This document shows, in pieces, positions 1 through 9,050 of a stretch of DNA of 64,000 nucleotides; the stretch's first letter is position 1; the number at the start of each line of letters is the position of its first letter. Source of the DNA: Nitrospinaceae bacterium (lineage in GTDB: Bacteria > Nitrospinota > Nitrospinia > Nitrospinales > Nitrospinaceae). The translations under genes and the position numbers were made by a program. The stretch is taken from NCBI GenBank assembly GCA_029261535.1, contig JAJDBF010000033.1, forward strand, positions 1 to 64,000, in the 5' to 3' direction. Below the pieces are notes generated by a model. The model saw only the letters and a list, made by a program, of their open reading frames with translations. It searched no databases and was not told the origin of the DNA.

Positions 1-906
1 GTGGGATTCCAAGTTAAGAACAGAACCAAACTTTCAGAAAAAGAGGCGCGTGCCTACTTCCGAAAGCACCGGAAAGAATACAGTCTGGCCCCGAAGGTGA
101 AAGCACGTCATATTTTGTTTATCCTGGACGATGGATTAACGACAAAGCAAAAAAGTGTAAAGGAAAAAAAGGCCGTTGAGGTGAAGGCGTTGCTGGATAA
201 GGGAGAGAAATTTGAGACCCTGGCCAGGAAATATTCTGAAGATGTTTCCGCCGGAGATGGCGGTGATCTTGGATTCCTCGAACGTGGGAAAATGGTGATT
301 GATCTTGAGAATGTGATCTTTTCCCTTAAGGCGGGAGAAGTCAGTGGCCTTGTACGAACTCCCTACGGAATTCATATCGTCAAGGTGGATGAAGTGAAAC
401 CCGGTGGGACCAAACCCTTTGACGAAGTCCGGCCTGAAATTGAAAAAATATTAGGATCCAAAAAATTCCAGACAAATTATGAAAGCTATATGCGCGATCT
501 TAGGAAGTCTGCTTTCATTGAAAAGTTGTTGCACGGTAAAAAAAACCCGACCAAAAGAAAACGGTCGAGAATGGCGCGTAAGACTCCATTCAAGGAAAAA
601 TTACCTCCCCTGAAGAAACGAAAACGAATCCGCACCAAAGTTAGAAAAAGCTCGGGCGGCAAAATAAAAAAAATTGATCCCGATTCCATTTTTGCTCCCT
701 TAACTGTTCCCAATAAAAAAGCAGGTTCTGTCCAGCATCAGGTGGCTGAGAAGGTTCAGAAAAAGAGCCGAGCTGTTTCAAAAAATAATTCCCGTTTTGC
801 TAAAGTTCAAAGGGAATTAAAGCGTATAAAAAAAATGAGAGACGACAATATAATTTCAGAAACTGAATATCAGAAGAAGAAAAAATATCTCCTCAGCAAG
901 TTATAA
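1..906 (+). CDS. PpiC-type peptidyl-prolyl isomerase (parvulin), probably 5' truncated
   Basis: This is a parvulin rotamase, a cis-trans prolyl isomerase that usually assists folding of exported proteins. Residues about 30-130 carry the family signature: ARHILF near the front, GGDLGF in the middle, then the closing YGIHIVKV strand. The reading frame is open from base 1 and no signal peptide is visible, so the true start probably lies upstream of the window. The C-terminal half (about 180-265) is strongly basic and looks disordered. The last 35 residues resemble a SHOCT-type short helical domain (IKKMRDDNIISETEY). That tail is unusual for a parvulin. Confidence is high for the fold and low for the exact role. 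Confidence 0.85.
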   Translation: MGFQVKNRTKLSEKEARAYFRKHRKEYSLAPKVKARHILFILDDGLTTKQKSVKEKKAVEVKALLDKGEKFETLARKYSEDVSAGDGGDLGFLERGKMVIDLENVIFSLKAGEVSGLVRTPYGIHIVKVDEVKPGGTKPFDEVRPEIEKILGSKKFQTNYESYMRDLRKSAFIEKLLHGKKNPTKRKRSRMARKTPFKEKLPPLKKRKRIRTKVRKSSGGKIKKIDPDSIFAPLTVPNKKAGSVQHQVAEKVQKKSRAVSKNNSRFAKVQRELKRIKKMRDDNIISETEYQKKKKYLLSKL

Positions 907-1013
907 AACTGTTTTAGAAAACTTACCCGTGCGCAGGTTTTGCATATCGTTTTGAGCTGAAGTTCGTTTTTCTGTTTGATGTCGATGGCGCCGGATATCT
1001 TCCGTACAAACTC

Positions 1014-2429
1014 TTGAATGACCTCTTGCCATTTGAACAGGTGGTCCTTGGCACCTGTCAGCACCTTGGCCTCTTCCCTGAGGGTGCAAAGGTATTGCTG
1101 GCACTTTCTGGTGGACCGGATTCCACAGCTTTACTGCATGTCCTCAAACAGTTGGCACCCACTTTGAAAATTTCTCTCGGTATTGCCCATCTCAATCATC
1201 AAATGCGCGGTGAGGATTCTGCCCAGGATGCAAACTTCGTTCAATCTCAGGCAAAGGAAAACAGCCTTCCCTGTCACCTCAAAGATGTTGATATGAAGCA
1301 CTGGGTGGAAACGAATGGCTATTCGTTTCAGGAGGGCGCAAGAGTTTGCCGGAAATTATTTTTTAGCGAGGTCGCCGATGAATGGGGTTACCACCGCATC
1401 GCTCTGGGGCATCATCAGGATGACCAGGCTGAAACGGTTCTCATGAATATTTTGCGCGGCACCGGTCTTAAAGGACTGGGTGGGATATTGCCTGAAAGTG
1501 GCTTGTGGGTTCGCCCTCTGATTTATTGCCCGCGTCAGGAGATCATGGATTACCTTGATTCCCTTAACGCAGACTACCGGCGGGATGTTTCCAATGAGGA
1601 TATGACTTATCTCAGGAACAAGGTGCGTCTTGAATTGATTCCAGAGATCGAAAACCGTTTTGCTCCACGTTTTAAGTCTCAGTTAGGGAAAATGGCGCAA
1701 TTACTACAGGATGACGAAGCATATTTGTCAGGTCAGGCCGAGGAGCTGTTTCATAAGCTTCGGCAATGGAAGGAGCAGGTTCTGGTGCTTTCAGTTACAG
1801 ACTTGCAAAACCTTCATCCAGCACTATTAAACCGTGTCCTGCGTCTTGCAATTCAGGAAATCAAAGGTGACTTAAAACGAATCGAGTTTGACCATATCCA
1901 ACAGGTGTGCCTGTTACTTGAAGAGCCTGCCTCTGGAGCCTGTGTGTTACCGGGCGATATCAAAATTTCGAGAGTCGCGGACGATCTCATTTTGTCACAG
2001 CTTGATCGAAACCCAATTGCCGATTCCGCTCATAGAGATGCGAACCCATCTGTTTTACTCCAGATTCCAGGGGAGACCCGATTTGGTCCCGGGAATTTCA
2101 CTCTGCGGGCCAGAATTGAATCCGGCGGACTGGATTATAGTAACGCCCATTCCAACCAGGCTTTTCTGGATTTGGATGCCGTTGGGCACCGGGTCGAAGT
2201 GCGGTGCCATCGTGCCGGGGACAAATTCTGGCCGCTGGGTGCCTCCGGTGGGAAAAAGTTAAAGTCCTGGTTTATTGATCATAAAATCCCTAAAGCATTG
2301 CGTTCGAAAATGCCCGTCTTGACAGACGCTTCGGGAGATATTATCTGGGTGTATGGTCATCAAATATCAGAGAAAGCGAAAATCCGGCCTGAAACGCAGA
2401 ACATCCTTTGTTTGGAAGGGCTTGAATGA
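1014..2429 (+). CDS. tilS: tRNA(Ile)-lysidine synthase TilS
   Basis: TilS uses ATP and lysine to modify C34 of the CAU-anticodon isoleucine tRNA, which switches its decoding to AUA. The PP-loop SGGPDS is at residues 32-37, followed by the conserved HLNHQMRG and GHHQDDQAET motifs. The C-terminal third carries the TilS substrate-binding region ending in KIRPETQN. At 471 residues it has the usual full length. The start is a TTG, because no ATG lies in frame between the upstream stop at 915 and the PP-loop; a GTG at 1041 is the alternative. No clear ribosome-binding site precedes it. ftsH follows 78 bases downstream, the classic tilS-ftsH order. Confidence 0.95.
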   Translation: MNDLLPFEQVVLGTCQHLGLFPEGAKVLLALSGGPDSTALLHVLKQLAPTLKISLGIAHLNHQMRGEDSAQDANFVQSQAKENSLPCHLKDVDMKHWVETNGYSFQEGARVCRKLFFSEVADEWGYHRIALGHHQDDQAETVLMNILRGTGLKGLGGILPESGLWVRPLIYCPRQEIMDYLDSLNADYRRDVSNEDMTYLRNKVRLELIPEIENRFAPRFKSQLGKMAQLLQDDEAYLSGQAEELFHKLRQWKEQVLVLSVTDLQNLHPALLNRVLRLAIQEIKGDLKRIEFDHIQQVCLLLEEPASGACVLPGDIKISRVADDLILSQLDRNPIADSAHRDANPSVLLQIPGETRFGPGNFTLRARIESGGLDYSNAHSNQAFLDLDAVGHRVEVRCHRAGDKFWPLGASGGKKLKSWFIDHKIPKALRSKMPVLTDASGDIIWVYGHQISEKAKIRPETQNILCLEGLE

Positions 2430-2507
2430 ATTCGGTCTGCACGAGGAAAATCAACAATCCTGTGCTATCATAGATAGGATAGAATACTGAAATAGAAGGA
2501 GTCGGCT

Positions 2508-4430
2508 TTGAATCAAGTCTATAAAAATCTGGCACTGTGGTTGATCATCGCAATCATCCTGATCAGCTTCATAAATATAATGGGTCAAAGTACCAGTAGC
2601 CATCCGCAGGTAGTTTTCAGCGAGTTTATGAATCAGGTGGAAAATGGTGAAGTCACCGAAGTTGTGATGCAGGGCAACCAGATCGTTGGACAATATACCA
2701 GCGGTACCACCTTCCAGACCATTGCTCCCAATGAAGACCCGAACCTGATCCGGATCATGCGTGAAAACAGCATCCGTATCGAGGTCAAGCCACCGGAACA
2801 AACCAGTTGGTATCTGAGTGCCTTGATATCGTGGTTCCCGATGCTGTTACTGCTGGCGATCTGGATTTTCTTTATGCGGCAGATGCAGTCCGGCGGGGGC
2901 AAAGCACTTTCTTTTGGCAAGAGCAAAGCCCGCCTGTTGAATGAGTCCAAAAAGAAAATCACTTTCAAGGATGTGGCTGGCTGTGATGAGGCCAAGGAAG
3001 AAGTCCACGAGATCATCGAGTTTCTCAAAGAACCGCAAAAGTTCAGCAAGCTGGGCGGGAAAATCCCCAAAGGCGTGTTGATGATTGGTCCGCCCGGTAC
3101 CGGGAAAACCCTGTTAGCACGGGCGATAGCCGGTGAAGCCAGCGTTCCTTTTTTTAGTATCAGTGGCTCGGACTTTGTTGAGATGTTCGTCGGTGTCGGG
3201 GCTTCCCGTGTACGCGATCTGTTCGAGCAAGGCAAGAAGAACAGTCCCTGTATCATTTTTATCGACGAAATTGACGCGGTCGGACGGCATCGTGGAGCCG
3301 GGTTGGGTGGCGGTCACGATGAACGTGAGCAGACCCTCAACCAGTTGCTGGTTGAAATGGACGGTTTTGAAAACAACGATGGCGTTATCCTGATTGCCGC
3401 CACCAACAGGCCGGATGTGCTCGACCCGGCACTTCTGCGCCCCGGTCGTTTCGACAGACAGGTTGTGGTAGGTCAACCTGATATCAAGGGCCGCGCGGCG
3501 ATTCTTAAAATCCATACCGCCAATGTCCCCATCACTGATGATGTCGAATTGAAAACCATTGCCAGGGGAACCCCCGGTTTCACAGGTGCAGACCTTGCGA
3601 ACCTGGTCAACGAAGCGGCTTTGCTGGCGGCACGCAACGAGAAAAACTCGGTCACCATGGCTGACTTTGAAGAGGCCAAGGACAAGGTGATGATGGGTGT
3701 TGAACGTCGCAGTATGGTCATCACCGAAACAGAAAAACGAAACACTGCGTTTCATGAAGCAGGACACACTCTGGTCGCGTATAAACTGCCGGACACGGAC
3801 CCGCTTCATAAAGTTACCATCATTCCGAGAGGGCGGGCACTGGGTGTCACTATGCAATTGCCCAAAGAAGATCAGCACACCTACCTCAGGAGCTATTTGT
3901 ATAATCGGCTGGCTATCCTGATGGGTGGGCGTTTGGCCGAGGAAATCTGTCTCGGGCAAATGACGACCGGTGCTGGCAATGACATTGAGGTTGCCACCGA
4001 TCTTGCCCGGAAAATGGTCTGCGAATGGGGCATGAGTGACAAAATGGGTCCCATCACTTATGGCCAAAAAGAAGAGCAGGTGTTTCTTGGTAAGGACCTG
4101 GGGTCGAATAAAAATTTTAGCGATGAAACGGCAAAGCTCATCGACCTTGAAGTCAAGGGGCTTGTAATGAATGGCTACAACACAGCCAAGTCCATTCTGA
4201 CCGATCATCTGGATGCGCTGGAGCGCCTGGCGCAGGCTCTCTTGGATCGAGAGACACTTGACTTGAACGAAATCACAGAAATTATCGACGGTATATCTCC
4301 AAAATCTTCAGAAGACCCACCACCCTCCGCTCCGGCTCCGGCTAAAGATGACAAGGATAGCAAGGTCAAGGATATCCTTGATGGTGATGGGTTGATGGGT
4401 GGCGGTATGCCGGACCCTTCACCTGCGTGA
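2508..4430 (+). CDS. ftsH: ATP-dependent zinc metalloprotease FtsH
   Basis: FtsH is the inner-membrane AAA+ protease that degrades unassembled membrane proteins and regulatory factors. Two membrane segments (about residues 5-25 and 104-124) flank a small periplasmic domain. The AAA module has Walker A GPPGTGKT at 194-201, Walker [12 protein letters not shown] and the second region of homology around [20 protein letters not shown]. The zinc-protease motif HEAGH is at 416-420. The last 40 residues are proline- and charge-rich. The start is TTG, supported by AGAAGGAG at 2494-2501. The length of 640 residues is typical. An intrinsic terminator follows at 4466. Confidence 0.98.
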   Translation: MNQVYKNLALWLIIAIILISFINIMGQSTSSHPQVVFSEFMNQVENGEVTEVVMQGNQIVGQYTSGTTFQTIAPNEDPNLIRIMRENSIRIEVKPPEQTSWYLSALISWFPMLLLLAIWIFFMRQMQSGGGKALSFGKSKARLLNESKKKITFKDVAGCDEAKEEVHEIIEFLKEPQKFSKLGGKIPKGVLMIGPPGTGKTLLARAIAGEASVPFFSISGSDFVEMFVGVGASRVRDLFEQGKKNSPCIIFIDEIDAVGRHRGAGLGGGHDEREQTLNQLLVEMDGFENNDGVILIAATNRPDVLDPALLRPGRFDRQVVVGQPDIKGRAAILKIHTANVPITDDVELKTIARGTPGFTGADLANLVNEAALLAARNEKNSVTMADFEEAKDKVMMGVERRSMVITETEKRNTAFHEAGHTLVAYKLPDTDPLHKVTIIPRGRALGVTMQLPKEDQHTYLRSYLYNRLAILMGGRLAEEICLGQMTTGAGNDIEVATDLARKMVCEWGMSDKMGPITYGQKEEQVFLGKDLGSNKNFSDETAKLIDLEVKGLVMNGYNTAKSILTDHLDALERLAQALLDRETLDLNEITEIIDGISPKSSEDPPPSAPAPAKDDKDSKVKDILDGDGLMGGGMPDPSPA

Positions 4431-4465
4431 CCCTTAAGCAAACGGACCCACAAGATAAAGCTATC

Positions 4466-4498
4466 AGCTCCTTCCCCGTTGCGGGAGGGAGCTTTTTT
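4466..4498 (+). terminator. Intrinsic terminator after ftsH
   Basis: A GC-rich hairpin (left arm 4466-4478, right arm 4482-4493, loop of about 3 bases, one bulge) is followed by a run of six T at 4493-4498. It lies 35 bases after the ftsH stop. Its T-run ends only 11 bases before the folP start codon. Confidence 0.8.
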
Positions 4499-4509
4499 CG
4501 TGAATTGAC

Positions 4510-5349
4510 ATGCCCTTTCAATTGAAAATAAAACCGGGGACCCGGCCCCTCATCATGGCTATCCTCAATCTCACGCCTGATTCCTTTTACCGGCAATCGC
4601 GCAATCCGGGAGTGGGCATGGCGCTGAAAGCGACCGAACAGTTTGTCGAGGAGGGAGCCGATATCATTGATCTGGGAGCCGAGTCCACAAGACCCGGAGC
4701 CGTTCCCATCAGTGTTGAAGAAGAAGCCGGGCGATTGATTTCGGTAATTCAGGAAATCAAAAAGCGATTCTCAATTCCCATTTCGGTAGACACCTATAAA
4801 CCGGAAGTCGCAAGGCAGGCACTGGACTGTGGAGCCGATGTCATCAACGATATCACCGGGCTATCGCAGTTTCCGGAAATGGCGGAACAGGTGGCACAGT
4901 ACAACGCCGGTTTGATTTTGATGCACATGCGGGGAACTCCCCTTAAGATGCAGAGCAACCCGGTCTATGAAAACCTGTTTTCGGAATTAAAAAGTTTTCT
5001 CGCCGGGGCAATAGAGACAGCGGAACAGGCGGGAGTGACGGCGGATGCCATCGCCATTGATCCCGGAATCGGATTCGGAAAAACAGTGGAGCACAACCTG
5101 TCACTGATTGCCGGGTTAAAAAAATTCAAGGAACTGGGCAAGGCCGTGGTTCTTGGAGCGTCTCGAAAATCGTTTATTGGGAAGGTCCTGGAACTGCCGG
5201 TTGAACAACGGCTCGAAGGATCACTGGTGTCTGCTGTGTTTGGCATGTTGCAGGGGGCCGATATCATTCGCGTTCACGATGTCGCGCCCACCCGGCGTGC
5301 ACTTGCAATGGGACGGGCTCTACTGGACCAGCAGGAGACAGAGTTATGA
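4510..5349 (+). CDS. folP: Dihydropteroate synthase FolP
   Basis: FolP condenses p-aminobenzoate with the pterin pyrophosphate to make dihydropteroate in folate synthesis. The family signatures are present: MAILNLTPDSF near the N-terminus (pterin-binding loop), GADIIDLGAESTRPGA, PISVDTYKPEVA, DCGADVINDITG, DPGIGFGKT and LGASRKSFI. At 279 residues it has the usual TIM-barrel length. The ATG at 4510 has no obvious ribosome-binding site and sits just behind the ftsH terminator. The gene overlaps pdxJ by the sequence ATGA, which implies translational coupling. Confidence 0.96.
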   Translation: MPFQLKIKPGTRPLIMAILNLTPDSFYRQSRNPGVGMALKATEQFVEEGADIIDLGAESTRPGAVPISVEEEAGRLISVIQEIKKRFSIPISVDTYKPEVARQALDCGADVINDITGLSQFPEMAEQVAQYNAGLILMHMRGTPLKMQSNPVYENLFSELKSFLAGAIETAEQAGVTADAIAIDPGIGFGKTVEHNLSLIAGLKKFKELGKAVVLGASRKSFIGKVLELPVEQRLEGSLVSAVFGMLQGADIIRVHDVAPTRRALAMGRALLDQQETEL

Positions 5350-6101
5350 TTCGGTTATACGTAAACGTCGATCACGTGGCAACTCTCAGACAGGCGCGAA
5401 AGACTTACGAACCCGACCCGCTGGATGCCGCAATAGCGGCGGAGAGGGTGGGAGCTCACGGCATCACGGTCCATCTGCGTGAAGACCGGCGACATATTCA
5501 GGATCACGATCTGGAGCGCATACGAAACGCCATCAAGGGTCCGCTCAATTTAGAAATGGCGGCGGTGGATGAAATGGTCGGTATCGCTCAAAAACTCAGG
5601 CCTTATCAGGTTTCGCTGGTGCCGGAAAAACGTGAGGAAATCACAACTGAAGGTGGTTTGAATGTCCTGTCCCAGGAAAAACATTTAAATGAGGTTCGGT
5701 TGAAAATGGTTGATGCCGGTATTTTGTTCAGTTTATTTGTCGATCCGGATTTTGCGCAGATCGATTCAGCTTTTCGCGTTGGTGCGCGCAGTATAGAAAT
5801 AAATACCGGTCCCTATAGCGAGTGTACAAATATTGAAGAACGGGAGCGGGCTTTGCAAAAAATCGTGGAAGGTTGCCGCCATGCGCGGGATCAGGGTTTG
5901 CGGGTGTTTGCCGGGCATGGATTGAAAGTCGACAATGTCGAAGCCATCGCCGCGATTCCGGAAATTGAGGAATTGAATATTGGGCATCACCTGGTGTCGC
6001 GATCCATTCTGATCGGGATGGAACAGGCCGTTCAGGATGTGCAGAATGCCATTGAGCGAGGCGTGGCGCGTCGCCACCCGTCTTCACTTCGTACTTATTG
6101 A
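5346..6101 (+). CDS. pdxJ: Pyridoxine 5'-phosphate synthase PdxJ
   Basis: PdxJ joins 1-deoxyxylulose 5-phosphate and 3-amino-2-oxopropyl phosphate to form pyridoxine 5'-phosphate, the last ring-forming step of the DXP-dependent vitamin B6 pathway. The protein opens with RLYVNVDHVATLRQARKT and keeps GAHGITVHLREDRRHI, YQVSLVPEKREE and the C-terminal phosphate site GHGLKVDN. The length of 251 residues is normal. The ATG overlaps the folP stop, with GGAG just upstream inside folP. The gene behind it (gap) is 114 bases away and may be separately expressed. Confidence 0.97.
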   Translation: MIRLYVNVDHVATLRQARKTYEPDPLDAAIAAERVGAHGITVHLREDRRHIQDHDLERIRNAIKGPLNLEMAAVDEMVGIAQKLRPYQVSLVPEKREEITTEGGLNVLSQEKHLNEVRLKMVDAGILFSLFVDPDFAQIDSAFRVGARSIEINTGPYSECTNIEERERALQKIVEGCRHARDQGLRVFAGHGLKVDNVEAIAAIPEIEELNIGHHLVSRSILIGMEQAVQDVQNAIERGVARRHPSSLRTY

Positions 6102-6215
6102 CGGAGTGATGCATTACCTGCCATAATCGCCCTTGCTGTCGGCGGCGCATTGAACGATAGCAGGTTGGAAATTGATTAGCGTTGGATAATAATTCAGGAA
6201 TTTTTGGAGGAAGTG

Positions 6216-7235
6216 ATGCCAGTAAAAGTGGCCATCAATGGTTTTGGTCGTATCGGTCGTAATGTTTTAAAGCTGATTTTGAAAGACAAGGAATGTGAAG
6301 ACTTGGTAGAAGTTGCTGCTGTGAATGATCTCACCGATGCTGAAACTCTGGCTCATCTCTACAAGTACGACTCGGTACAGGGAGTCAATCCGGCAGAGAT
6401 ATCTGCCGAAGGCAATGAGCTGGTCATCGACGGACGCAGGATCAAAATCACCGCCGTCAGAGACCCCGCTCAATGTCCCTGGAAGGAACTCGGGGTCGAT
6501 GTGGTGATCGAATCCACTGGTTTGTTCACCAAAAGACCCGATGCCAGCAAGCATCTGACAGCCGGAGCCAGGCGTGTGATTATTTCCGCGCCCGCGACCG
6601 ACCCTGATGTCACGCTGGTACTGGGAGTCAATGACGCAGAATATCAATCGATGGAACACAAGATTGTTTCAAATGCTTCCTGCACCACCAACTGCCTGGC
6701 ACCGGTTGCCAAGGTCATCAATGACAAGCTTGGCATAAGAAAAGGCCTGATGACGACGATCCATTCCTACACCAACGATCAACGGATTCTGGATCTGCCC
6801 CACAAGGATTTAAGGCGTGCCCGCGCGGCCTCCCTTTCAATGATACCGACCACCACCGGAGCGGCCAAAGCTGTTTCTCTGGTGCTCCCGGAGCTCAAAG
6901 GCAAGCTGGATGGAATGGCCATAAGAGTGCCCACTCCCAATGTTTCTCTGATCGATCTGGTCGCGGAAATTGAAAAAGAGACGACGGCAGAAGAGGTCAA
7001 CGCTATTTTTCAGGATGCCGCTGAAAAAGAATTGAAAGGAATTCTCAGGCTGGAAACCAAGCCGCTGGTTTCAATCGATTTCAACGGTGCCGAAGACTCT
7101 TCTATTGTCGATGGTCCCTCAACCAAAGTTCTGGGAAAGAACATGATCAAGGTGCTGGCCTGGTATGACAACGAATGGGGCTATTCCACGCGGACCCGCG
7201 ACCTCCTGAAGTTTATTATCAAAAAAGGTATTTAG
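6216..7235 (+). CDS. gap: Glyceraldehyde-3-phosphate dehydrogenase
   Basis: This enzyme interconverts glyceraldehyde 3-phosphate and 1,3-bisphosphoglycerate with NAD(P). The Rossmann motif INGFGRIGR is at the N-terminus. The catalytic cysteine is C156 in SNASCTTNCLAP, and the C-terminal WYDNEWGYS motif is intact. The start is placed at ATG 6216 because GGAGG at 6206-6210 gives five-base spacing; a TTG at 6204 in the same frame would overlap that site. tpiA follows 22 bases downstream. Pgk, which often sits between these two genes, is not here; a divergent pgk lies at 30065-31636 on the other strand. Confidence 0.97.
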   Translation: MPVKVAINGFGRIGRNVLKLILKDKECEDLVEVAAVNDLTDAETLAHLYKYDSVQGVNPAEISAEGNELVIDGRRIKITAVRDPAQCPWKELGVDVVIESTGLFTKRPDASKHLTAGARRVIISAPATDPDVTLVLGVNDAEYQSMEHKIVSNASCTTNCLAPVAKVINDKLGIRKGLMTTIHSYTNDQRILDLPHKDLRRARAASLSMIPTTTGAAKAVSLVLPELKGKLDGMAIRVPTPNVSLIDLVAEIEKETTAEEVNAIFQDAAEKELKGILRLETKPLVSIDFNGAEDSSIVDGPSTKVLGKNMIKVLAWYDNEWGYSTRTRDLLKFIIKKGI

Positions 7236-7257
7236 TCATTTTTCGTAAGCGATAGCT

Positions 7258-8013
7258 ATGAGAAAAAAATTGATCGCCGGCAACTGGAAGATGCATCACA
7301 CGGTCGCAGGTTGCCTTGGATATCTGGATAAATTCCTCCCGGCAATTTCTTCCTCGACCGATGTCGATATTTTGCTGGCACCGTCCTACACCGCGCTTTA
7401 TCCTGTTGGCCAAAAGCTGGCGGGGCACCGTGTAAAGCTTTGTGCGCAAAATCTCTACTTTAAAGATAGCGGAGCTTTCACCGGAGAAATTTCGGTGGCC
7501 ATGCTGAAGGAGTGTGCCTGCGAGGCCGTGATCGTTGGGCATTCCGAAAGGCGACATGTCTTTGGCGAGACCGATGAGTTGATCCAGGAAAAGGTGAATG
7601 CAGGAGTGACCGGCGGGTTGCAGGTCATTTTTTGCATCGGAGAAACCGGGGCAGAACGTGAGGCAGGGCAGACCAGCGAAGTGATTCATCGCCAGTTGGA
7701 ACAGGGACTCAGCGGAATTTCAAATGATATGTGTGATCAATTGACGATCGCCTATGAACCGGTCTGGGCGATTGGAACAGGTGTCAACGCCACTCCTGAA
7801 CAGGCGGAGGAGGTTCATAGTGATATCAGACAATGGATGGGGTCGCGCTTTGGTGAACCGGTTGCCGGGGCCACTCGGATTATCTACGGAGGCAGTGTGA
7901 AACCGGGAAACTCAGCAGAACTGCTTTCCAAAGTCGAAATTGACGGTCTGCTTGTGGGCTCAGCCAGCTTGGACCCGGATTCGTTTTGTGCTATTATTCA
8001 AAACCTTCAATAA
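7258..8013 (+). CDS. tpiA: Triosephosphate isomerase
   Basis: TpiA interconverts dihydroxyacetone phosphate and glyceraldehyde 3-phosphate in glycolysis and the Calvin or gluconeogenic direction. The protein starts RKKLIAGNWKMH, carrying the substrate-binding N and K. The catalytic residues are H95 in GHSERR and E167 in AYEPVWAIGTG. The phosphate-gripping YGGSV motif is near the C-terminus. At 251 residues it is standard. It lies between gap and secG, an arrangement common in many bacteria (gap-pgk-tpiA-secG) but here without pgk. Confidence 0.97.
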   Translation: MRKKLIAGNWKMHHTVAGCLGYLDKFLPAISSSTDVDILLAPSYTALYPVGQKLAGHRVKLCAQNLYFKDSGAFTGEISVAMLKECACEAVIVGHSERRHVFGETDELIQEKVNAGVTGGLQVIFCIGETGAEREAGQTSEVIHRQLEQGLSGISNDMCDQLTIAYEPVWAIGTGVNATPEQAEEVHSDIRQWMGSRFGEPVAGATRIIYGGSVKPGNSAELLSKVEIDGLLVGSASLDPDSFCAIIQNLQ

Positions 8014-8025
8014 CCTTTTTTTTGA

Positions 8026-8343
8026 ATGGGTTCTATGATCACCCTGATCACCGTATTGCATATCATTGCCGCTTTATTTTTGATCCTTGTCGTGCTTCTT
8101 CAGCAGGGTAAGGGGGCTTCCATGGGTGCCGCCTTTGGAGCGGGTTCCAGCCAAACCATGTTTGGCAGTAGCGGCTCGAAAAGCTTCCTGACCAAATTGA
8201 CGGCCGGGGCCGCCGCATTGTTCATGATCACCTCCCTCACCCTGGCAACCTTGTCTCGAACCCAGGAAGCGGATTCTGTCATCAAGCAGGTTGAAGAAAC
8301 AGCGACTCCCGCTGATTCCACGGAATCCGAACCAGCCGAATAA
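8026..8343 (+). CDS. secG: Protein-export membrane protein SecG
   Basis: SecG is the small third subunit of the SecYEG translocon and aids preprotein movement. The protein has two membrane helices (about residues 4-24 and 57-77) joined by the conserved glycine-rich loop LLQQGKGASMGAAFGAGSSQTMFG. The C-terminal tail is short and rich in acidic residues, threonine and proline. The start may be ATG 8026 or the in-frame ATG 8035; neither has a strong ribosome-binding site. A tRNA gene begins only 11 bases after the stop, so the two may be cotranscribed. Confidence 0.93.
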   Translation: MGSMITLITVLHIIAALFLILVVLLQQGKGASMGAAFGAGSSQTMFGSSGSKSFLTKLTAGAAALFMITSLTLATLSRTQEADSVIKQVEETATPADSTESEPAE

Positions 8344-8353
8344 AATACCTATT

Positions 8354-8435
8354 GCCGACGTGGTGGAACTGGTAGACACGTGCGCTTGAGGGGCGTATGG
8401 GGCAACCCGTGGGAGTTCGACTCTCCCCGTCGGCA
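8354..8435 (+). tRNA. tRNA-Leu(GAG)
   Basis: The acceptor stem pairs GCCGACG (8354-8360) with CGTCGGC (8428-8434), with discriminator A at 8435. The anticodon stem closes a seven-base loop with anticodon GAG at 8388-8390. The long variable arm (class II) and the T-loop GTTCGACTC identify leucine. No CCA is encoded. It lies directly behind secG. Confidence 0.95.
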
Positions 8436-8437
8436 CT

Positions 8438-8495
8438 CTTAGCAGAGGGCAACGTACAACCTTCTGATCTATATCGTTTGGTTCTGAACACACTC
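8438..8495 (+). repeat. Direct repeat, copy 1 of about 55 bases
   Basis: This stretch begins CTTAGCAGAGGGCAAC and ends with ATCGTTTGGTTCTGAACACACTC. It matches 8997-9047 at both ends (CTTAGCAAAGAGCAAC and ATCGTTCGGGTCTGAACACACTC). The middle is less similar. It starts three bases after the end of tRNA-Leu. Confidence 0.65.
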
Positions 8496-8818
8496 CGTGA
8501 AGTTTTTAGTGATTGAGGCAGGCTGATCTGGCCAATCTCCTGCATCACTGGTATCAGGTTTAATCACCGCTTCCAGCTTCATCGTCTATCTGAAGGTCTA
8601 AAAAACCTGATTCACTTGCCACAGGCTACCTCCGGGGGTATATTGTGGGCATGGGTTCGGGAGTGGCTTCCCGAATGTCGGGCATTCGCCCAACCCTCAC
8701 AGAGTAGGGCCGCGTCCCAAAAACTCCGGTGAGCGACGTGACTGGCGCGGCAGGTCATAGTCGAAGCCATCACTTCCTCCCCCATACCAGCACACCCATA
8801 GCCGCGCTCTTAGAAAAT

Positions 8819-8995
8819 AGAGCTTTGCATAACCCAAAAAGCAAAGGCGAGATTCTTCACTCTGCGGAGTTTATCCTGAGCCTGTCGAGGGGCGTTGTTC
8901 AGAATGACAGTTCGTTGATTTTATTTGTCACCCTGAGCCTGTCGAAGGGGGGCTTCCACTGTTCAGTCCCTCAAAAAATACTTATGCAAAGTTCT
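8819..8995. repeat. MITE-like element with 14-base terminal inverted repeats, copy 1
   Basis: The left end AGAGCTTTGCATAA (8819-8832) and the right end TTATGCAAAGTTCT (8982-8995) are inverted copies with one mismatch. Inside are AAGGCGAGATTCTTC (from 8844), CAGAATGACA with TTCGTTGATTTTAT (8900-8923), and two CCTGAGCCTGTCGA motifs. The internal modules and the right end recur at 54876-55049. The element is 177 bases, has no open frame with recognisable function and no transposase, so it would be non-autonomous. Confidence 0.7.
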
Positions 8996-8996
8996 C

Positions 8997-9047
8997 CTTA
9001 GCAAAGAGCAACTTAACGGGCATTATCGTTCGGGTCTGAACACACTC
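8997..9047 (+). repeat. Direct repeat, copy 2
   Basis: This is the partner of 8438-8495 and starts one base after the right end of the MITE-like element. The two copies bracket that element and the unassigned sequence before it. Confidence 0.65.
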
Positions 9048-9050
9048 GAA

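Noticed and set aside
1888-2262. A 124-residue frame within tilS
   Set aside because: Out-of-frame shadow of the TilS C-terminal domain.
3114-4208. A 364-residue frame antisense to ftsH
   Set aside because: It lies wholly over a conserved gene; codon structure of ftsH explains the lack of stops.
8729-9001. A 90-residue open frame in the repeat island
   Set aside because: It runs through the MITE-like element and its sequence (SLSRGVVQ, SLSKGGF) comes from translated repeat motifs.
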